NCBI GenBank assembly: GCA_012295275.1
Contig: CM022674.1
Location: 10,171,792-10,235,791, forward strand
Direction: 5' to 3'
From: Chrysomallon squamiferum
Lineage: Eukaryota > Mollusca > Gastropoda > Neomphalida > Peltospiridae
Length of the DNA stretch: 64,000 nucleotides
Position numbers and translations under genes: made by a program. Positions 10,764 to 25,900 of the stretch are shown here, in pieces; positions within the stretch are counted from its first letter, which is position 1; each line of letters starts with the position of its first letter. Below the pieces are notes generated by a model that was given only the letters and a program-made list of their open reading frames with translations, was not told where the DNA came from and did not search any database.

Positions 10764-11282
10764 TTGGAAGGTTCTTTAGTTCACTTTTCTCATCTTCAAA
10801 ATTCGAATTTTCGAATCTATCCATGTATGTATATGTATGTATCATGCATCTTTAACGTTTTTAAGATCTTCCTCTTATAATATAGAAATTTCGTAGATTT
10901 TTGTTGTTGTTATTGTTGTTCGCCCTTTAAGTTGTAGATCACTCGCCAAAGTCGCCTCGATTTTTCTCCTCCACCTTTTATAACGAAAACTGATTTCACA
11001 AAATTATAGAAAAACCCTTTTAAGAAATCCTGTTGTTACACCAATATACAAACAGACGTGCATATCGATACACTCGAATCGTGCATGCATACACTTACCC
11101 ATGTACATTTAATTAGATATTTCACCGTTTGATCAGTCAGTCAAGGTATATTAGCTGTAACGGAAAACCTTCAACGAAAGTACTTGGGAGACATGCGCTC
11201 TACCACCAAAAACTGCGTGTGCCTTAGTATAATTATTATAATTGCTTTTCTGGCTTTAGTATTTTTGCAACTTTTATTTGTT

Positions 11283-11370
11283 TGTTTTTGTGTGTGTGTG
11301 TGTGGGTGTGTGTGTGTGGGTCTGGGTTTGTATGTGTGTTTGTATGTGTGTGTGCATGTGTGTGTGTGAA
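11283..11370. repeat. GT-rich degenerate repeat
   Basis: An imperfect GT tract with TTTGTATG interruptions. The Cys/Val-rich frame across it is a repeat artefact. Confidence 0.85.
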
Positions 11371-11489
11371 GACTACAGAAACCTACAGATACCTGTCTTT
11401 AAGAAAGAATTTTAGTGTCAAAATCTGCTATTCTCTTTGATCCTGTTGATTCCAGCAGAATAAGGACTAGTGTTAACCAAGTAACTGTA

Positions 11490-11529
11490 AAAAAAAAAAA
11501 AAAAAAAAATAATAATAATAATAATAATA

Positions 11530-11562
<33 letters not shown>

Positions 11563-11586
11563 TAAAAAAATAATAACAAATAAATA

Positions 11587-11634
<48 letters not shown>

Positions 11635-11642
11635 AATAAATA
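11490..11642. repeat. Poly(A) followed by long (AAT)n/(AAAT)n tract
   Basis: About 20 A residues followed by roughly 130 bp of AAT and AAAT units. It may descend from the A-rich tail of a retroposon, but no body of such an element can be recognised to its left. Confidence 0.85.
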
Positions 11643-12881
11643 AAATATTGAAATACATATCTAGTTCTTTTTTGAATAAATCAAATTGAGTGTGCTTTGT
11701 AATATTATCTGATGTCACAAGGAAAATTATTTTATTTCAACCGAAAAAAATAAAATAAAATAAAATAAAAAACCAAAAAAAAAGAAAAAAAAAAGTGTTG
11801 TTAATGTGTACCATTGTATAAGAAAAATGGTCTGAATGTATTCTGCATTCTTCAGAGTAATGTTTATTTCTTTTTGCCGTCCAGTGTTGATTAATAAGTA
11901 CAACTACAAAAGATTACAGTTTTAAAAATAACTGTTCTGCCATAATCTATAGCAATGATGTCATCGAGTACAGGGCCGATCTGTTCGCAAATATAAATCG
12001 AAAAATGCAGTTATCGGTCTATCATAAACGCCATGATGTAACTATTCCTCTATTAAAATTGTAAAATGGCGGCATTAAAATGTATTTTAACAATATTATT
12101 TTATTGTCATATTTTGTTATGAACGATCATAGGTTGCACAATAACGTAGAAGTATAAACAATCATACTAGACTATTTATTAGTACCTCCAGATGTAATCT
12201 TTAAGATATATTTACGTATTGTAATAACGAAAATCCACGCTCAACCTGTTTAGAAATAATAAAGCCGTGTTATATAAATTCAAAACATTTATAAAGAAAA
12301 ATAATAATATATTACTGTGGATAATTTTTTTTTTTTTTTTTTTTTATAGAGGGCTCATATTTAGTCGCAGTTAAATCAACGATTAAAATACATTTATCAG
12401 AAAAAATACCATTACAAAGGTTTAAAAAAGTGTTTGATTTATCGTCAGTATTATTCTTTTTCTGAAGACAGAGCTACACATACACAATATTTCACTTAAT
12501 TATTAGTCTGAACATAGTCCCTACCAACAAGTAATAAAAGAAAAAGGAAACATCGATTATGATTGGTTCACTTTAATAACGACTATATTTAGCAATATCG
12601 TCAGCTGAAAGGGATTTCCCAATCACATGACATTTCCAGTTCTCGTGACTAGTTGTATTTTGATAAATAGAAAATAAAAAAGCAACATTTACTTCTTTTC
12701 AGTTAGTTATTTTATTCGTCGTACATAGTTACAGCAGAAATAGTTGTTATTAGCAGTTTATTCGAAATAAAACAGCCAAATATTTCCCTTTTTAAGAAGT
12801 GACCTATGTTCCGCTGCGCATTAATATATTTGTTTACATCAGCAAAGAGGAGAGACGCCATATTGTCAGACTAGTCAGTAA

Positions 12882-14668
<1,787 letters not shown>

Positions 14669-15657
14669 AATGAAAACATGAGTTGTTTTGTTTCACTGTA
14701 CAGATTATTATTACTGCTAGACGGCTGGTTAAAACTCTATAATATGTGACAAGATTGTTTTTTATCTTATATGGGAAAGGTTACTGTATTTGTCTGTCTT
14801 TTCTTTGACATTCATGCCACTGCTAAAACACCACCAGCCAATTAACTTTACAAGTGTCGATAATTTTCTTTTTACTTCTGTCATCTGTAACCAGCTATTA
14901 CAAATAAATTAGTGTTTCAGTTATCATACTTTTTGGACATTTTTATGAACTATTTGTCACAATAAATGCTAATACAGTAGGTAATGCAAATACACTGATA
15001 CACATTTTCTTTTGTCCTAGATTCAGGCATCATTAGTGAACTAGTGAGCAAGCAAATGTAAAAATCTTATAGTGTGGTATGCTTTGTATTTGTAAATATA
15101 TATATTTTACTTAATTTACAATTGCTAAATTTAGATAGATGTAGTATATCTTTCTTTTTTCTTTTTTTGTTCTTAATTTAAATCTGTTGTAAGATATGTT
15201 GACTCTGTTTTTGTTTCAGATTTTAGTAACAGTTTTGTTTTATTTATTATTTTCTCTTTAAGTGAAAAAAAGTTTTGTTATATTGTTACATGATTTGAAT
15301 TTCCATTTAAAAAAAATTAAATACAACAGTATTTTCAAATTCCATTATTATTATTTGTATGTTTTAAATGTAACATACTGTAGTTTGGGAGCATTTTCAA
15401 CTTCTCGGTTTTAAAAATGATTAAAAATATATTAATCTCTTTAAATTTCAGCTGTTTGATGTACATAATTAAGTCCATATTTTAGAAGATATATATTAAA
15501 TTTTTGTAACCGATTATTAAGTCACCTGAACTGTTTTTCCATATGTTTTAAATTCATTAACATTATTACAATATGTATGTTTTATATGTATTTAAACAAC
15601 TTACCCTCAGTTTTAGACAGCAAGTTACAATAAATAAAAAGGATTGTATTATTGGTG

Positions 15658-15707
15658 GGCTATAGCGACAGAGGGCATGTCTCCTTCATGTTCCTCTGAC
15701 TATAGCC
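15658..15707 (+). other. Stem-loop in probable GABARAP 3' UTR
   Basis: GGCTATAG-cga-CAGAGG at the left pairs with CCTCTGACTATAGCC at the right (the complement reads GGCTATAGTCAGAGG), leaving a loop of about 18 bases. The stem is near-perfect with a small bulge and stands out from its AT-rich surroundings. It could be an RNA regulatory element or the remains of a small inverted-repeat transposon. Confidence 0.6.
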
Positions 15708-16382
15708 AGTTTGCATAATTTCCACCACTTGAGACACTGCAACATATCACATCAAAGTAAGCATCTTGTGGGAGTTTATCTTTCATTGTGGTTTGGTTAT
15801 TATAACTAAACAAGCAATCTCTATTTAACAATGCATTTCAACCATTTTAAAAATAAAGACATCTTTTTGTTGTTATTATTAATGTTTAAAAAAAAAATAC
15901 AAAATTGTTTTTTATAATTTAAAAAAAAAATGTTTTGCACTTAAAAGTTAATTTGGCTCTGGGAATATGGTGTGTATATTTATTATTTCACACCATGTCA
16001 GAGATAAGGTAAAGTTTAATAACTTTATGGATAGAAAGATAATGTGACTAAGAAAAGGTTAAGTTATCTCTGGGTCAGCCTTTGGTTAAAGTTGGTTTGA
16101 CAGAGAGCCTTATTAGCTTTACAGTAACATTAAAAATAACTGGAAAGAAAAAAAAAAATTACGTTTATCTCATTTATATTAGATTATATTATAATATTTA
16201 TTAGACATTCTTTCTTTTCTTTTTTTTTCTTTTACATAATTATGTTGAAATGCAAGTTGTGTGTATGTATAAATATTTTCTTTTTTTCTATATCTCTTTT
16301 TTGAATTCATGTGATATTGTGTTACAGTGTTTGTTAGCCATAGTTTTGGATAGACTGTTTTATGTTATTGGGATTTAATTTA

Positions 16383-16388
16383 AATAAA
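16383..16388 (+). terminator. Candidate distal poly(A) signal of GABARAP
   Basis: AATAAA followed by GATGTGAAATCTG and a T-rich stretch. It is the last good signal on + before the 3' end of the convergent MTFMT gene. Confidence 0.4.
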
Positions 16389-16604
16389 GATGTGAAATCT
16401 GTCCAATTTTTCTTCATTTGATGTTCCATGTAAAAACAAACAAAAAAATTAAACCATCTGGGACACAATTACAAACTGATCTGAATGAATATATTCTATA
16501 TTTTTAAGCTATCATTCAAAAAATAATAATTCAAACAGAAAATTCATATGTAGCAGACAAACTTCATACATTAAAATGGCTCACACTTTTACAGTTAATC
16601 TGTT

Positions 16605-16610
16605 TTTATT
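16605..16610 (-). terminator. Candidate poly(A) signal of MTFMT
   Basis: TTTATT on +, which is AATAAA on -, about 325 bases after the MTFMT stop codon. Called by motif and position only. Confidence 0.4.
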
Positions 16611-16932
16611 ACTTTTATAAATATATCAGCTTCTGCTAGTCATAAAATATCAAGTTTGGATGTAACTCACAAGAAAATGTAAAATGTGAGACAACATACA
16701 TCCTCCTCAGTTTCATGTAATTCATGCTGTCATTTTTTAAATTTAACAAAATCTGCAAACAAACATATTTAGAAATGTATCGATACTGGTCCATTTGTTG
16801 CTTCTCCCAGAATTGTCACCATTATTTCTGTTAGTACTAAAGATTTTTTGCTTGATGCTTGGAAATTCCATGGTCAATCAGAACTTTTACTTCCAGCCCT
16901 TGAGCAGTTAAACTATCATTGATGTCCACACA

Positions 16933-17603
16933 TCATGTAAATAGTGTGCCCTTATTGTGTGGTTTTGATAAATAGCCATTGTAGAATGCTTGAGCAGACA
17001 TTTTCTTTTTAATAATGATTGATCGAAAGCCAACCCAGTTATCCTGTTTAAAACAAAAACAGCACTGGATTACTCTGGAGAAAATAGTTCATTGATAGAT
17101 AAATTAAATTCAGTATAACTGTTTATCAACCTTTCTACAGGCAAATAATAATAAAATGCAGAAATAATTTTTAATTTAAATTCTAATTTGTAATAAACAT
17201 TATTTCAAAACAAAAAATAAAGATAAATAGTGAGATATTTTTTTTTCCTTTACAGTCAAATACAGTCCAAATTTATTCTTCTTAATAAATTGAGGAAATA
17301 GGAATTTTTCTTAATAAATAATTGTTGGTTGTTAAAAAAGAAAATCACTCACCTTACATTTAATTAAGAGCAGCTGTCTATCTTTGACAAAAAAGGGTGT
17401 GCCAGGTTTTGCATTTTCTGTAAACCTGACATCAAACCTGCTGGAAATATCTAAGCAAACATCAGGATAATATAATTAGGTTTTAAATCAAAATGATCAT
17501 ATACAGTTTTTCAAGCATCTTAAAATTGAATCATTTTCTTCTACATTTAATTATATCTTTGTTAAGACATGTTTCAATTTGATGTTATTGAAGTATGTAT
17601 GTG

Positions 17604-17635
<32 letters not shown>

Positions 17636-20600
17636 TAATGATTATTTTGTTACATCCATCTTCTAATCATTTACAATAGATGATACAAAATATAGCAATT
17701 TGAAAATTTCTTAGCAAGGCTATTCCTGAAATAATTACTTACTGAAAATAAACTGAACAGATTATATTATATCCAGAATATTTACCTTTTACAAGGTCAG
17801 GATCCACCATATCCAGGAGTTTAACAGGTAAATCTTTCCAGTGACTTTTCAAAGGCATCTATAATTTTTTTTTAAATATAACAACTGGACAGAATAATGT
17901 TTTACTAAACTTCAAAATTTATATTTACAGATGCAAAAAAAATACAAAATAGGGACTGTAATATAATATATAATTCAAATTATTCCAGTGAAAGGTAACA
18001 TTTTGTAAATATGTTTTAAAATTTTGTCAATACATTTAAAATACAGTTTTTGATAAAATTGGAGCAGCAATCAACATTCAGAACTTCATAAATGCTGAAT
18101 CTGAGTAGTATGTCAGAGCTCTGTTTGGAATGGGAAACAGACCAAGAAACAAGCCAATAAGGATTTTATTCTAACTGTACTGTTAAAAACCTTTCCAACA
18201 TCACTTACTCTTCTTACCATTTCACTAACAGCCCTATAGAGTCTATCGATTTGTAAACACGTCTGTTCATTCCACTGCACATAGGCCATATTTGGTTTTA
18301 ACTTTTGTGCTGGAAAATATATACAAACATATGAATTCAGAATAAACAACACCTAATAATGCTGGAACAAATAATAAAAATGAATAATACTAGACAAAAA
18401 AATATATAAATATATATAATTTATAAAGAAATCTGTGAATATATTATTTAATCTGATTTATAAGCTATTTACAGATAATGTATTCATTAGTGCACCTTTA
18501 AAACTAGTTGAATACAAAATTACATTAACAAGTATGAATAGTGACTTAAAAATTAAGATAAAGAAAAATGTTGGAGAATAATACCTAATGTCACTCCATC
18601 TTTTGTTTGTTCATGTTCATTGTTTTCACATGATGTCAGATCAGACAAACACTTGAGTAACTGAATCACCAAAAACAAAAAACAAAAAAATTGACATTTT
18701 GGTGTTGATAATTTCACATGACTTTCATGAACAAAATGATGATGGAACAGGTAAGGAAAAAGTATGAGTTAGTTTACACATAAACAAAGAATTATTTTTT
18801 TATATAACATCAGGACAGAAAAACATTCAAAACATACTGGTTCAATCATGAATTTTATATGGTATGATTATAAACAATTTAATAGTAAAATATTCTGATA
18901 TCGAGACCTAGATGATGTTGATTTTTATGGTATGTGTTTGAGAACAGAATTTAACTCCTGAATTTGTAAACTGTATATAAGGTGGACAGATAAGGGTAGA
19001 ACTTGTAAGCTGATATTTTTTGCTATAGAAAAATTACGATTTAGTTTAGAGCCATTTTACTTCATGTTCAGTATTTTAAAATATTGTGAGATGAAAACCA
19101 GTATGTTAAAATATTATTAGACAAAAAATAAAAAAAAATAATAATAATAAAAAAATTATCTCACCAAGTCAGCACCATGTTTTGCAAGTAAATCACTAAG
19201 CTGACAGGAGGTTACTCGATATGGAACTGAGATTTCTTTCTGTGATAACAAAGGTCCGATGTCAAACCTGAAATAGTTATAAAAATAACTGATATTATAA
19301 ATAATTGACAAATGGTTTAAAAGACACGAAAGAAAAAAAACAACTTTATTTATTTTTATTTTTTTGGTTTGAGAAATGTTAGTTAGCAAATTGGCAAATA
19401 TAAAATAATTTACAAACTGTTTTGGTCTCAGTTTCATGATGGAGATTCCTGTAGTTTTGTCACCATTTAGAATGGTGTGGATAATTGGTGCTGATCCTCG
19501 CCAACGTGGTAACAGACTTGGATGAATATTAAGAATACCACTGAAAAAACATACCAGTTATATTATGTGGGTTCAAATGCAAATTAGTAGTAATAATAAT
19601 AACAATAAAAAGAGTAATATAAATATTAACAACTGAAAAAAAAAAAAAATCAAGTCATAAGATTAAAGAGAATAGTAAGGGAGCCTTATGACTTTTAAGC
19701 ATAAAATGAAAATATATTTAATACTCTACTTAAATTCTGTGTTTTAGAATGTAAAATACATCATAAAAGAGAAATTTTAAAGCAAGTTATGAAATAAAAG
19801 AAGATAATTAAAAATCAGCATAATTGCATATTTTAAAACAAACAAATCCAGCAAATTAACTTAATTCATAATTTAACTATCAAACTTTGTTAGAATGATG
19901 ATAAATCTCTCAAAACAATAGAACAGAAATGACATGTACAATTACTATGAATTATTCCAAACAAACTTTACTGTGGAAATAAGGTGATGAGTTTTGCTGG
20001 AATAAGATGACCAAATGATGCCAGAACTCCAAAATCATAATTCCGTGGTAGAGCCTGCACTGGCCATGTTAGTACATGGAGATTGCAGCTCACAGCATAT
20101 TTTCTCACAGATGTCTGAAAGTAATGAAAAAAATTTATAATATCAAAAAACAAAAAATTAAAAAGTGTAATAATATTATGGGTAATTCCATGTCAAATCA
20201 CCCCCCAAAAAAAAATTTAAACCCGACCGTCTCAGATTTTTATAAAACTTGGTATACTTATTGACTGGGATCCCACTGCACCAAATCTTGGAGTACCTTG
20301 ACCTTTTGACCTTTTAAGCATCAGAAACACCTAGTTCTCTCAAATTTATGTAAACTTTATGCATACATATAGGCCTACAATGTCTTACTCGATGATCAAG
20401 AGGGATGGTGATTCCTAGCATCCAGAATTGATCATTCAGGTTTTAGTTAATCAGATGTTAATGGCTGAAAAGGTGTTATTTTCATGTATGTGCATTTTTT
20501 AAATCTATATTGTGGCTAAACAAAAAATATTACACCCAGAAAACTTTTATATGTTTTAGTTAACATGTGGGAGATTAAATTTCAATAAAGGTCATCTCAA

Positions 20601-21058
20601 GGTCACGTGATCCACACGGTCAATTTCAAGGTCATAGCAAAGGTCAAAAGGTCAAGGTACTCCAATATTTTCCAAACTGAATAAAAATGGCAGATTTGGA
20701 ATCCTTGTCATTTTGCCTTTCTAACAATACCAATTTTATGAACATTGGCCCAGTAGTTCCTGAGATATGAGGATTCTAAGGTAGGTGGTCACACCCATTT
20801 TTGCCAAAAATTTCAAAATTCGGCAGGCCACATCTCCCACACCACTGGTCTGATTGGGCTAAAATTTCAGATTTGGTGCTGTGGGATAAAAATCTGAGAC
20901 GGTCGGGTTTAAACCATTGGGTGATTTGACACGGAACGACCCTTATAGAAAAACAAAATAAAAATCATTTTAATGATAATGATGAAATAAACATTTAAAT
21001 TAATTTATTATTTTAATATTGTGTTATTATTTTAAAATTATTGAATATTTGTATATAA

Positions 21059-21136
<78 letters not shown>

Positions 21137-22211
21137 GTAATAGTTATGTGTATAGAGTTCAAAATGAAATAACAAATAAATTTATAGTAGTTGTTGAAAA
21201 TTTAGTTCACTTATCTGTTGTTACAACAATTATACTTTATTGTATAGATTTTCTGAATTGAAATATAAGAACCTTTCCAGGATTTGATACAACATCCAGC
21301 GTTTCAATCACTGAGTTTTCCGTATTCAGTCTGAAATAAAATTTTATACTAAATAATCTTTTTTTCGAAACAAGTTTTAGACTGAATAATAATTAAGAAT
21401 GAACTTTTTTACTTTACATTGCTTTTCATTTTGTCTAATTTACCTAGCAATTATTTACTATTTGAATGGGTTTTTTTTACAAATTACCATTTGCAAATGT
21501 TTAAAATATTCATAGTATAATGTAATATTAACTTCACCTGTTATTATTCAGAATCTTCAAAACTTCCACAGCAAAATTATCAGTTCCAAAAAACAAAATT
21601 TTGCATTTATTTTTATCAGAAACTGCTGCCTTGGTTGACAGTGTCCTGACAAATGTTGTTGAACAACTATGATTCATTCCACATGTTTTAGAATGCATTA
21701 GATCAGTCCTTTTATGATTTTTACATATCCAGCATTTATTGCTGTCAGAATATTCCTCTATTGATAAACTTAATATCCGTTTGTCCTGAAACTGAGAACA
21801 TTTTTTTAGAAGTATTGTTTCCAATATAGAATAACAGTTTGTTTCTTTAGAACTTTGAAATCTCTCTGATTTACATAAAACACTATTTATAATTTCATTT
21901 ATGAAACTTTTACATATTTCTTGTGAATTAGTCATCTGACTTTTTTTAGTGTTGTCTGTTTGACACTGATAGCTGGAATTATTTCTGCTCAGATCTAAAT
22001 TAGCTGTTCTTAATAAATGACTGTCATTGTTTCTGTTGAAACCCATACATTTTTTCTCTCCAACAAACAGTTGTTGAAATGAATGTCTTTTTAGAAGACA
22101 GCGATTTTTATGATAATGTTTGACAGAAGTTTGAAAATTTAATTTATATCTGCATGTCAGTTTCAACAACTGAGTTGATGAAACAGAAGATGATGGTCTA
22201 AACATTAACAT
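16933..22211 (-). CDS. MTFMT: Mitochondrial methionyl-tRNA formyltransferase
   Basis: Ten exons on -: 22211-21538, 21330-21273, 20114-19972, 19540-19418, 19267-19165, 18660-18585, 18309-18218, 17858-17786, 17450-17353, 17043-16933. All junctions keep frame, giving 516 aa. The enzyme formylates Met-tRNA for mitochondrial translation initiation, using 10-formyl-tetrahydrofolate. The formyltransferase core starts at about residue 203 with [15 protein letters not shown]. The folate site reads [18 protein letters not shown] (about 293-310) and, with FDIGP, supplies the catalytic Asn296, His298 and Asp335. The C-terminal OB-like domain runs from about 360 and ends with [21 protein letters not shown], as in animal MTFMT. 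The N-terminal 200 residues are far longer than the short presequence of the human enzyme (389 aa in total). They start [13 protein letters not shown] and are basic and Ser-rich enough for mitochondrial import. A T-rich tract plus CAG just upstream (about 22260) suggests a non-coding 5' exon, which is why I start at 22211. Confidence 0.95.
17604..17637. repeat. (TA)n(CA)n microsatellite
   Basis: A compound TA then CA tract inside intron 8 of MTFMT. Confidence 0.9.
20180..20942. mobile_element. 763-bp inverted-repeat DNA transposon (MITE) with TTAT target duplication
   Basis: The left end is GGGTAATTCCATGTCAAATC and the right end, complemented, GGGTCGTTCCGTGTCAAATC. Both then continue through a shared AAACCCGACCGTCTCAGATT block, giving terminal repeats of about 60 bp (20180-20243 and 20886-20942). 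A further subterminal match (CCCAC-GCACCAAATCT) extends the inverted arms. TTAT flanks both ends, so a 4-bp target-site duplication is likely. There is no transposase. The interior carries several AGGTCA half-sites. It lies in intron 2 of MTFMT, and its ends resemble a repeat seen in many invertebrates, but I do not assign a superfamily. Confidence 0.88.
21062..21135. repeat. (GA)n microsatellite
   Basis: A pure GA tract of about 73 bp in intron 2 of MTFMT, about 120 bp to the right of the inverted-repeat transposon. Confidence 0.95.
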
Positions 22212-22926
22212 TTTGTAGCAGTTTTCATCTTCTTTTTTCTTTTCTTTTTTAAATACTGAAAAAAAAAAAAGAGAAAAATTAAAGAAGAAAATTAGCAAAA
22301 GATTTGTTTCAACCTACGTTTTATTGCAACATAAATATGCATATCATCAAAACAATCTTTAAATTTAACATTTAATGTTTAAGTTCATAAAATATAGATA
22401 TTTCAACATCGGTTCACAGTCGTTTAGCATTTCTTAATCAAGTTAATGCAAAAGTTTATAAAATATATAATAATGATCAATATCAAGTAACTGATATTAT
22501 TATTATTAATATTTTTTATTTATTTATTTATTTTTTCCTTTATATTATAATAGCACTTGTCGTTCGCCTGTTTATAAAGAAACGTCCTTTACAAAGTAAG
22601 TCGGTATTTCTTAAATAAATTACAGATATTTAATTTTTGTTTAACGAAACAATCATATAAATTCCGGAGGTGAAGACTACAGAATAATTTATTATCTCTG
22701 TCTTCTGCTGTCACAATCATTATATCTTACTGTCTCTAATCAAGAAACTGGTTTTAAAACAATCCGCTATGCCATTATAAAACACCTGCACGTTTCTGTA
22801 ATCTTAACAAAAGATTTAGAGTTATTTCCCTTCCAACGGTTATTCATTATCAAAGAAGTAATTATTTATTAAATTTATATTTTTGCTAAGTTACTATCTT
22901 ATTTTTTATTGTTTTTTCTTTTCATT

Positions 22927-22972
<46 letters not shown>

Positions 22973-25900
22973 ATTAATTTAAGCCAGTAAATTCCTAATT
23001 ATTTATTATTTAAACTTTCTTTCAACTAAAATCAATAATACTTTTTTAACACATCAGTCAACACTGTTAATCTGGAGTAGTCAAATTACTAATTTGGGTT
23101 GTGTTATCATTGTGCTGAATTAGTTACATTGTTATCGATTTTATTCAACATAATTAAATAATGCAACAACAAAATCATTAATAAAACTTTATTATTATTA
23201 TATTATTATTTCTTTTTTTTTTTGCACTTGAATTTCAACACGTTAAAACTTGTTTATAAATTTAAATAACCCAAATTAACATTGTGTAAAATTGACTTCA
23301 AAATATAGTTATAAGTTTGTTTACATTGACAGCAGAATCTGACTAAAACTAAACAAACCAAAACAAAGAAGTTACATGATGATAGAAAGTTTATTAAACT
23401 AAATACATACAAAAACTGTTACATGTACCTCTACAATAAACCATCCAGTCCAGAAACTTACATGCATGTCAAATATGTCATTATTTTTTATTTATATATT
23501 TTACATGCTTAAATAATAATAGATAATTAGCATTGTGAAATTAAGGCAAGAAAAAAAAAGGAAAAAAAGAAGAAAAATCAACAGAAAGAAAAAAATAACA
23601 AAAAAAACAAATTTAAAAATGTACGCATTAATACTATGCAATAAATGATTTACAGAATTTTATTTACAATTTTTCACTCAGCATTAAGACCAGAAGTATT
23701 AAAAGAAAAAAAAATCATGCATGTATTTCTAGCCTTCAAAGCAAGCTAAATTAAATATCCTCATGATAAAAGGATTAATAAATGTATGAAGTAAAGTTAT
23801 TAAAATATATTGATTAAATATAATAAATTTATTATATGCAATGACTGTACAAAATTTAAGTTGTCACAATAAAATTATCAAACTTACAGCATTCACAATT
23901 GGCTATACGTAATCAATTCTGCTGAATTTGTTTTATTTTTAATGTTGAGTTGTTTTATTTTAAAAATTCAAAAGAAGTAACATTAAAAGAATAAAGAAAA
24001 TAATAAAATTATGTAGAACCTGCATGACTACATGAAATTTGTTGACAACTAAACAGTTTTTATTATCTTTAAATTTGTTGTTTACTCAGCAGTAGAAATC
24101 ACAGTAAATAAATGTAAAAAAATAACCATAAAAGTTTGAATTCATGACAAATTGAAAAATGATAGTTGGTTGATTCTACAGTATTTCTTTATAAAAAATA
24201 TTTTTGTTCATTTACGTATGCAGTTTGATGATAAAACACTAATGTAAACTAATTTAAATATCAATGAGGAAGGCGGCTAGAATATTTTGATATTTATGTT
24301 TATTTTGTTCTATTGTTTTCATCCTTTTATAGTAATATTTAATCATTGTCAATTCTATTAATTACAATCTGTATGGTGGGTTTACTGAATACAGAATATT
24401 ATTATACTATTAATGCCTAAACTAAATAATTACAAATACCTCAACATACATTGATAAAAAAGATTAGTAAGTAGTTGAAAACATGATTTATAACCTTTAT
24501 TTCAGCTCTAAGCACAGTGAAAAAATATACAGTACAAAAAAAGGCAGATAATTTTTGTTTAATAATAATAAAAAAATCAATATATAATATTAAAATAAAG
24601 ATTAAAAAAGAAAGAAAGAGAAGTGCTATTTTGGAACAAAAATACTGTGCAGCAAAACTGAAGTAAACAGAACTTAAATTAATAACTGAAATAATAATAT
24701 GTAACGAGGGGATGTTACTGGTGGTAACTCAACCCACATTTCTATACCAGAGATCAGCTGCAGGTTTTAATTATGATTTACATTTTTTGTTTTTACTTTA
24801 ATTTGAAAACATAATCATAGTCTCTATCCAACCTCTTTAACTGTACTCTGCTCTAGAATTTAAATGGTAATTTATTATAATTTTTTTACTGAAATCATGT
24901 TCATATCCAATTTTAATTTTTTTTTTTTTAAATTAGCAAAGATATTCCAACATAAAGTTGGATATATCTTAATTTATTAAAAAGGGACAAAATTTTAATA
25001 CATCACAAAATAAGATGTGACTTTGTTTTTTAAACATTATTATGCAGACATGCACTACAAGAAACAATGAGAAATATGAAAACATGGCAATATTAGATAA
25101 AACAAACACCGAAAATGAAAATATATATATATATATATATATATATTTTTTAAATACAGTTTTACAAGAACCAAGGCAATTGGTCATGGAAAGAAATTTA
25201 GATTTAAAACCAATATTTCTACTGTCTTCTAAATAAGGCTAGAATGACTGATTTTGATGTTAATCCAACTTTTGCAAAGAAATAATCCTACCCCCCCTCC
25301 CCTTGAAAAAATATTTTCTGTACTTTTACTTCACTCTCAATTCCAATGTATATATATATTAACTTAACAATTTATTCATTATGTCAGGTTGAGTAATGGA
25401 TACTTATCACCCTGTAAGACAAATAAATACTCAAAATGTTTTATACAAATGTTCTCGAGAAATAATGCCAGTAGTCTTTGCAAACAAAAGAAACACGTAT
25501 GGCTACTTGATTAACAGATCAGGCAAAATAAATTAACAAAAATATTACATTTGATCAGACTTTAAATAGTTTTAAATAAAAATAATTAAATAAATTAAAC
25601 ATAAAAGGTAAATTAATAATGAAATGGTATATCATCTAGGTCTTTTACATCATCTTCATAAAAACAACAATAAAGAAACAAAACATGTCCCCAAAATCTA
25701 AATTCTGATGATATTCCAACAAACTAAAGATTAAAAAGTATTATTTGTAACTGAATAGTCACTGTTACTTAACACCTATATCCCATACAAATGAAGATAG
25801 ATAAGAGCTGTTTTTATTGCCTACTAATAACTCTTGCTGTTTGTATCATTTAATATGTTGTTGTTGATTAAAAAAATATTTCCTATCATTAAAGATCAGC

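Larger units (their letters stand above)
14669..16388 (+). other. GABARAP: Probable GABARAP 3' UTR
   Basis: About 1.7 kb of AT-rich DNA with no coding frame. AATAAA strings occur at about 14904, 14961, 15631 and 16383, so several cleavage sites are possible. A GC-richer patch at 15655-15790 includes a clear stem-loop (15658-15707). The full length as UTR is inferred from the last poly(A) signal before the convergent gene. Confidence 0.5.

Noticed and set aside
11473-11718. Ile/Tyr-rich frame on the minus strand
   Set aside because: Translation of an AAT/AAAT tract; no non-repeat content.
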